The position numbers and the translations under genes were made by a program. Positions 6,342 through 7,760 of a stretch of DNA of 7,760 bases are shown piece after piece. Each line of letters begins with the position of its first letter. The first letter of the stretch is position 1. The notes below the pieces were generated by a model. It was not told the DNA's origin and did not search any database. It saw only the letters and a list, made by a program, of their open reading frames with translations. The DNA is from Puniceicoccales bacterium (GTDB lineage Bacteria > Verrucomicrobiota > Verrucomicrobiia > Opitutales > JAIRKQ01), in contig JAITRI010000091.1 of assembly GCA_031288455.1 (NCBI GenBank), positions 1 to 7,760 on the forward strand, read 5' to 3'.

Positions 6342-7246
6342 AAAATCTTTTTTTCAGGCGCCACTGTTTATTTTTCATCACCTCGCTGATACTGATGGTG
6401 TCATTTCTGTGGATACTCAAGGACTGCATAAAGTTCAGCAGCGCAAAGATTACGCAGAAGGGAAGTGTCGATGCGCTGACGAAGACACTTCGCATTAGGC
6501 GTGAAAAATTGCCGGAGGACCACATGAATGCTGAGCGGCAAATAGAAACTGATCTCTCCAACTACAGGAAATTCGCCGCTGAGACGTGGAAAAAAATGTT
6601 CAAATTGGCCTGTGCCAACGACGCGCGCACATTACCGTCGAACCACGTTGCGATATTTTTCGAAATATCAGACTATTTGACGTGGGCGAAGGAGTCCTGC
6701 GATTCATTCGGCATCGAGTTTGAGCCGTCCTGCTCCTTCGGATTCAAGGATTCATTCGCGAAGGATGAGCAGCCGCTGCACAATGAAATCTACGACATAC
6801 ATCGGCAGAAGGAACAGTTGAAATTGCTCATTTCATACCTGTTCGAGTCGAAGCTGTCATACATGAAAATAATATCGGTGGAGCGCGGCGACACGTCAGT
6901 TTCAGCATATTTCGACAACGATGACGTGTTCATGCCGGAAACTAGACAGGTGGACGATGCAAAATCCTACGTTTATCGGTTGAAATTCACCACGTTCACC
7001 AATTCCTTCAGGGCATTTTTAGGAAATTTATACGAGAATGAAATCCCCATCATCCTCCGCCAAATTTCCGTGCAACCAAACCACACGCTGAAACTGAAAA
7101 AAAATAACGCGGATCAGATCCTGGAGCCCACCGCATCAACATTCACCATCGTGCTGGAATTTCTTGACACTCCACAAAATCTCACCCAGTACAACAAACA
7201 CAATGCCGCCATCTATCGCCGAATATTGTACGGCACAGCCCCATAG
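6338..7246 (+). CDS. Bitopic PilO/Amuc_1100-like pilus-associated protein
   Basis: A 302-residue protein with a positively charged N-terminus (MKNLFFRRH), one membrane helix at about 9-27, and a large C-terminal part expected in the periplasm. Residues about 42-90 look like a charged coiled coil. There follow two alpha/beta segments, one centred on KEQLKLLISYLFESKLSYMK (158-177) and one on FTNSFRAFLGNLYENEIPII (220-239). This helix-then-strand pattern, with a strand IVLEFLD (271-277) at the end, is that of PilO and of the Akkermansia Amuc_1100 pilus-like protein, which also follows a PilM-like gene. The gene is translationally coupled to the PilM-PilN-like gene by a 4-bp overlap. Sequence identity to Amuc_1100 is clearly low, so the call rests on layout and neighbourhood. 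Unlike Amuc_1100, it has no Ala/Pro-rich stretch. It is the last gene before the right-hand repeat cluster. Confidence 0.6.
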   Translation: MKNLFFRRHCLFFITSLILMVSFLWILKDCIKFSSAKITQKGSVDALTKTLRIRREKLPEDHMNAERQIETDLSNYRKFAAETWKKMFKLACANDARTLPSNHVAIFFEISDYLTWAKESCDSFGIEFEPSCSFGFKDSFAKDEQPLHNEIYDIHRQKEQLKLLISYLFESKLSYMKIISVERGDTSVSAYFDNDDVFMPETRQVDDAKSYVYRLKFTTFTNSFRAFLGNLYENEIPIILRQISVQPNHTLKLKKNNADQILEPTASTFTIVLEFLDTPQNLTQYNKHNAAIYRRILYGTAP

Positions 7247-7263
7247 GCCATGGCTCATGTTCT

Positions 7264-7364
7264 ATTTTTATGCCTCCGGCGGGCAGAGACACAGCCCCTG
7301 CACCCCCGCATCCGCTTCGCGGATGCGGACCGCTTCGCGCGCGAGGGCGAAAATCTCCGGAAAA
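7264..7364 (+). repeat. Hairpin repeat copy 3
   Basis: It starts 18 nt after the stop of the Amuc_1100-like gene. The second hairpin is perfect (CCGCATCCGC 7306-7315, loop TTC, GCGGATGCGG 7319-7328). The first hairpin is decayed: GCAGAGAC replaces GCAGGGGC, and one base of CCCGCCG is lost, removing the outer stem. The tail AATCTCCGGAAAA is present, as in copies 1 and 5. Confidence 0.85.
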
Positions 7365-7404
7365 GGAAAACTAAAGATAAAATCCAGAAATACCAAAAAC
7401 ATTA

Positions 7405-7446
7405 GCGCCGCGGACTTCTCTCTAAAAATACGGCGCCCTTTTGTTT
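7405..7446 (+). terminator. GC-arm hairpin with T-rich tail, copy A
   Basis: GCGCCG (7405-7410) and CGGCGC (7431-7436) can pair around a 20-nt loop and are followed by CCTTTTGTTT. This resembles an intrinsic terminator for the pilus gene pair, about 160 bp downstream of its last stop. The long loop and the duplication of the module inside a repeat array make a repeat component equally likely. Confidence 0.3.
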
Positions 7447-7519
7447 ATGCCTCCGGCGGGCAGGGGCACAGCCCCTGCTCCCCCCGCATCCGCGCAGCGG
7501 ATGCGGATCGCTTCGCGGA
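7441..7519 (+). repeat. Hairpin repeat copy 4
   Basis: Its core begins 177 bp after that of copy 3. The inner stem CAGGGGC-ACA-GCCCCTG is intact (7461-7477), while the outer CCCGCCG arm is changed to a C-run. The second hairpin is perfect at 7484-7506, with loop GCA. The tail then diverges (GGACGGAAGC) and lacks the CTCCGGAAAA block. Confidence 0.85.
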
Positions 7520-7620
7520 CGGAAGCATTTCATCCTCTCGAGCAAAATACCCATTTGCCGGCCACCATTTCCTTGGATAAATTTTCCAGAGAAAAAATCA
7601 CAGAAAAGTTAAAAAACACC

Positions 7621-7663
7621 GGCGCCGCGGACTTCTCTCTAAAAATACGGCGCCCTTTTGTTT
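7621..7663 (+). terminator. GC-arm hairpin with T-rich tail, copy B
   Basis: GGCGCCG (7621-7627) and CGGCGCC (7648-7654) form a perfect 7-bp stem around a 20-nt loop, followed by CTTTTGTTT. From 7622 on it is identical to copy A over 43 bases, at a distance of 217 bp. It may work as a terminator, or simply be the linker part of a tandemly duplicated unit. Confidence 0.3.
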
Positions 7664-7760
7664 ACGCCTCCGGCGGGCAGGGGCGCAGCCCACTGCATCC
7701 CCGCATCCGCACAGCGGATGCGGACCGCTTCGCGCGTGAGGACGGGAATCTCCGGAAAAT
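7656..7760 (+). repeat. Hairpin repeat copy 5, reaching the window end
   Basis: It starts with TTTTGTTTACGCC, where the other copies have ATGCC. The first hairpin is weakened (GCCCACTG for GCCCCTG). The second is perfect, CCGCATCCGC (7701-7710) with GCGGATGCGG (7714-7723) around the loop ACA. The tail AATCTCCGGAAAAT ends exactly at the window edge. Confidence 0.85.

Larger units (their letters stand above)
7247..7760. other. Gene-free right flank with tandem hairpin repeats
   Basis: There is no convincing gene in these 514 bp. The stretch is a tandem arrangement of three hairpin repeat cores (7264-7364, 7441-7519, 7656-7760) joined by A-rich linkers. Two of the linkers contain an identical GC-arm hairpin module. 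Open frames through it encode only repeat-derived Ala/Arg/Ser-rich peptides. No promoter pointing outward was recognised. Confidence 0.7.

Noticed and set aside
7239..7270. Imperfect hairpin with T-rich tail at the stop of the Amuc_1100-like gene
   Set aside because: The stem is only about six pairs with a two-base bulge, and the T-run is interrupted and belongs partly to the next repeat. This is too weak to call a terminator.
7164..7580. Plus-strand open frame across the right repeat cluster
   Set aside because: It starts inside the Amuc_1100-like gene in another frame and consists of repeat translation. No ribosome site is visible.
1..7760. CRISPR array made of the hairpin repeats
   Set aside because: The repeat units are about 100 bp with internal divergence, the linkers are long and partly identical to each other, and no cas gene is present.

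Overview
The window holds seven protein genes between two clusters of GC-rich hairpin repeats. No rRNA, tRNA, transposase or CRISPR array is visible. The gene mix suggests a Gram-negative bacterium of the Verrucomicrobiota: a PilM/PilN-like membrane protein is followed by a protein of the same layout as Akkermansia Amuc_1100, next to type III secretion genes and fabV. An Opitutales/Puniceicoccales-type, possibly host-associated member would fit. This assignment is inferred from gene content and was not checked by any search.

Layout. Positions 1-356 are gene-free and contain two full copies and one fragment of a hairpin repeat, plus an unrelated inverted repeat beyond the 3' end of sucD. Positions 357-2425 (minus strand) carry sucC-sucD, both subunits of succinyl-CoA synthetase, overlapping by 4 bp. 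A 167-bp divergent intergenic region separates sucC from fabV (2593-3762, plus strand), a NADH-dependent enoyl-ACP reductase. A striking AT-rich inverted repeat lies just before fabV.

A near-consensus sigma70 promoter (TTGACA, 17 bp, TATAGT) then drives a small type III secretion needle protein (sctF-like, 3876-4163) and a TPR-type protein (4187-4600) that is probably its chaperone. After 142 bp comes a pair overlapping by 4 bp. The first (4743-6341) is a 532-residue fusion of a PilM-like actin-fold domain to a PilN-like membrane and periplasmic domain. The second (6338-7246) is a 302-residue PilO/Amuc_1100-like bitopic protein. Together these two look like the inner-membrane platform of a type IV pilus or type II secretion-like machine, but the outer-membrane secretin expected in such clusters is not in the window.

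The last 514 bp are gene-free and hold three more hairpin repeat copies in tandem, in the same orientation as those at the left end. Both ends of the window fall in repeat copies. The two themes worth attention are the adjacency of type III needle genes with a divergent pilus-type platform, and the repeat family, whose stems are conserved while its loops vary.
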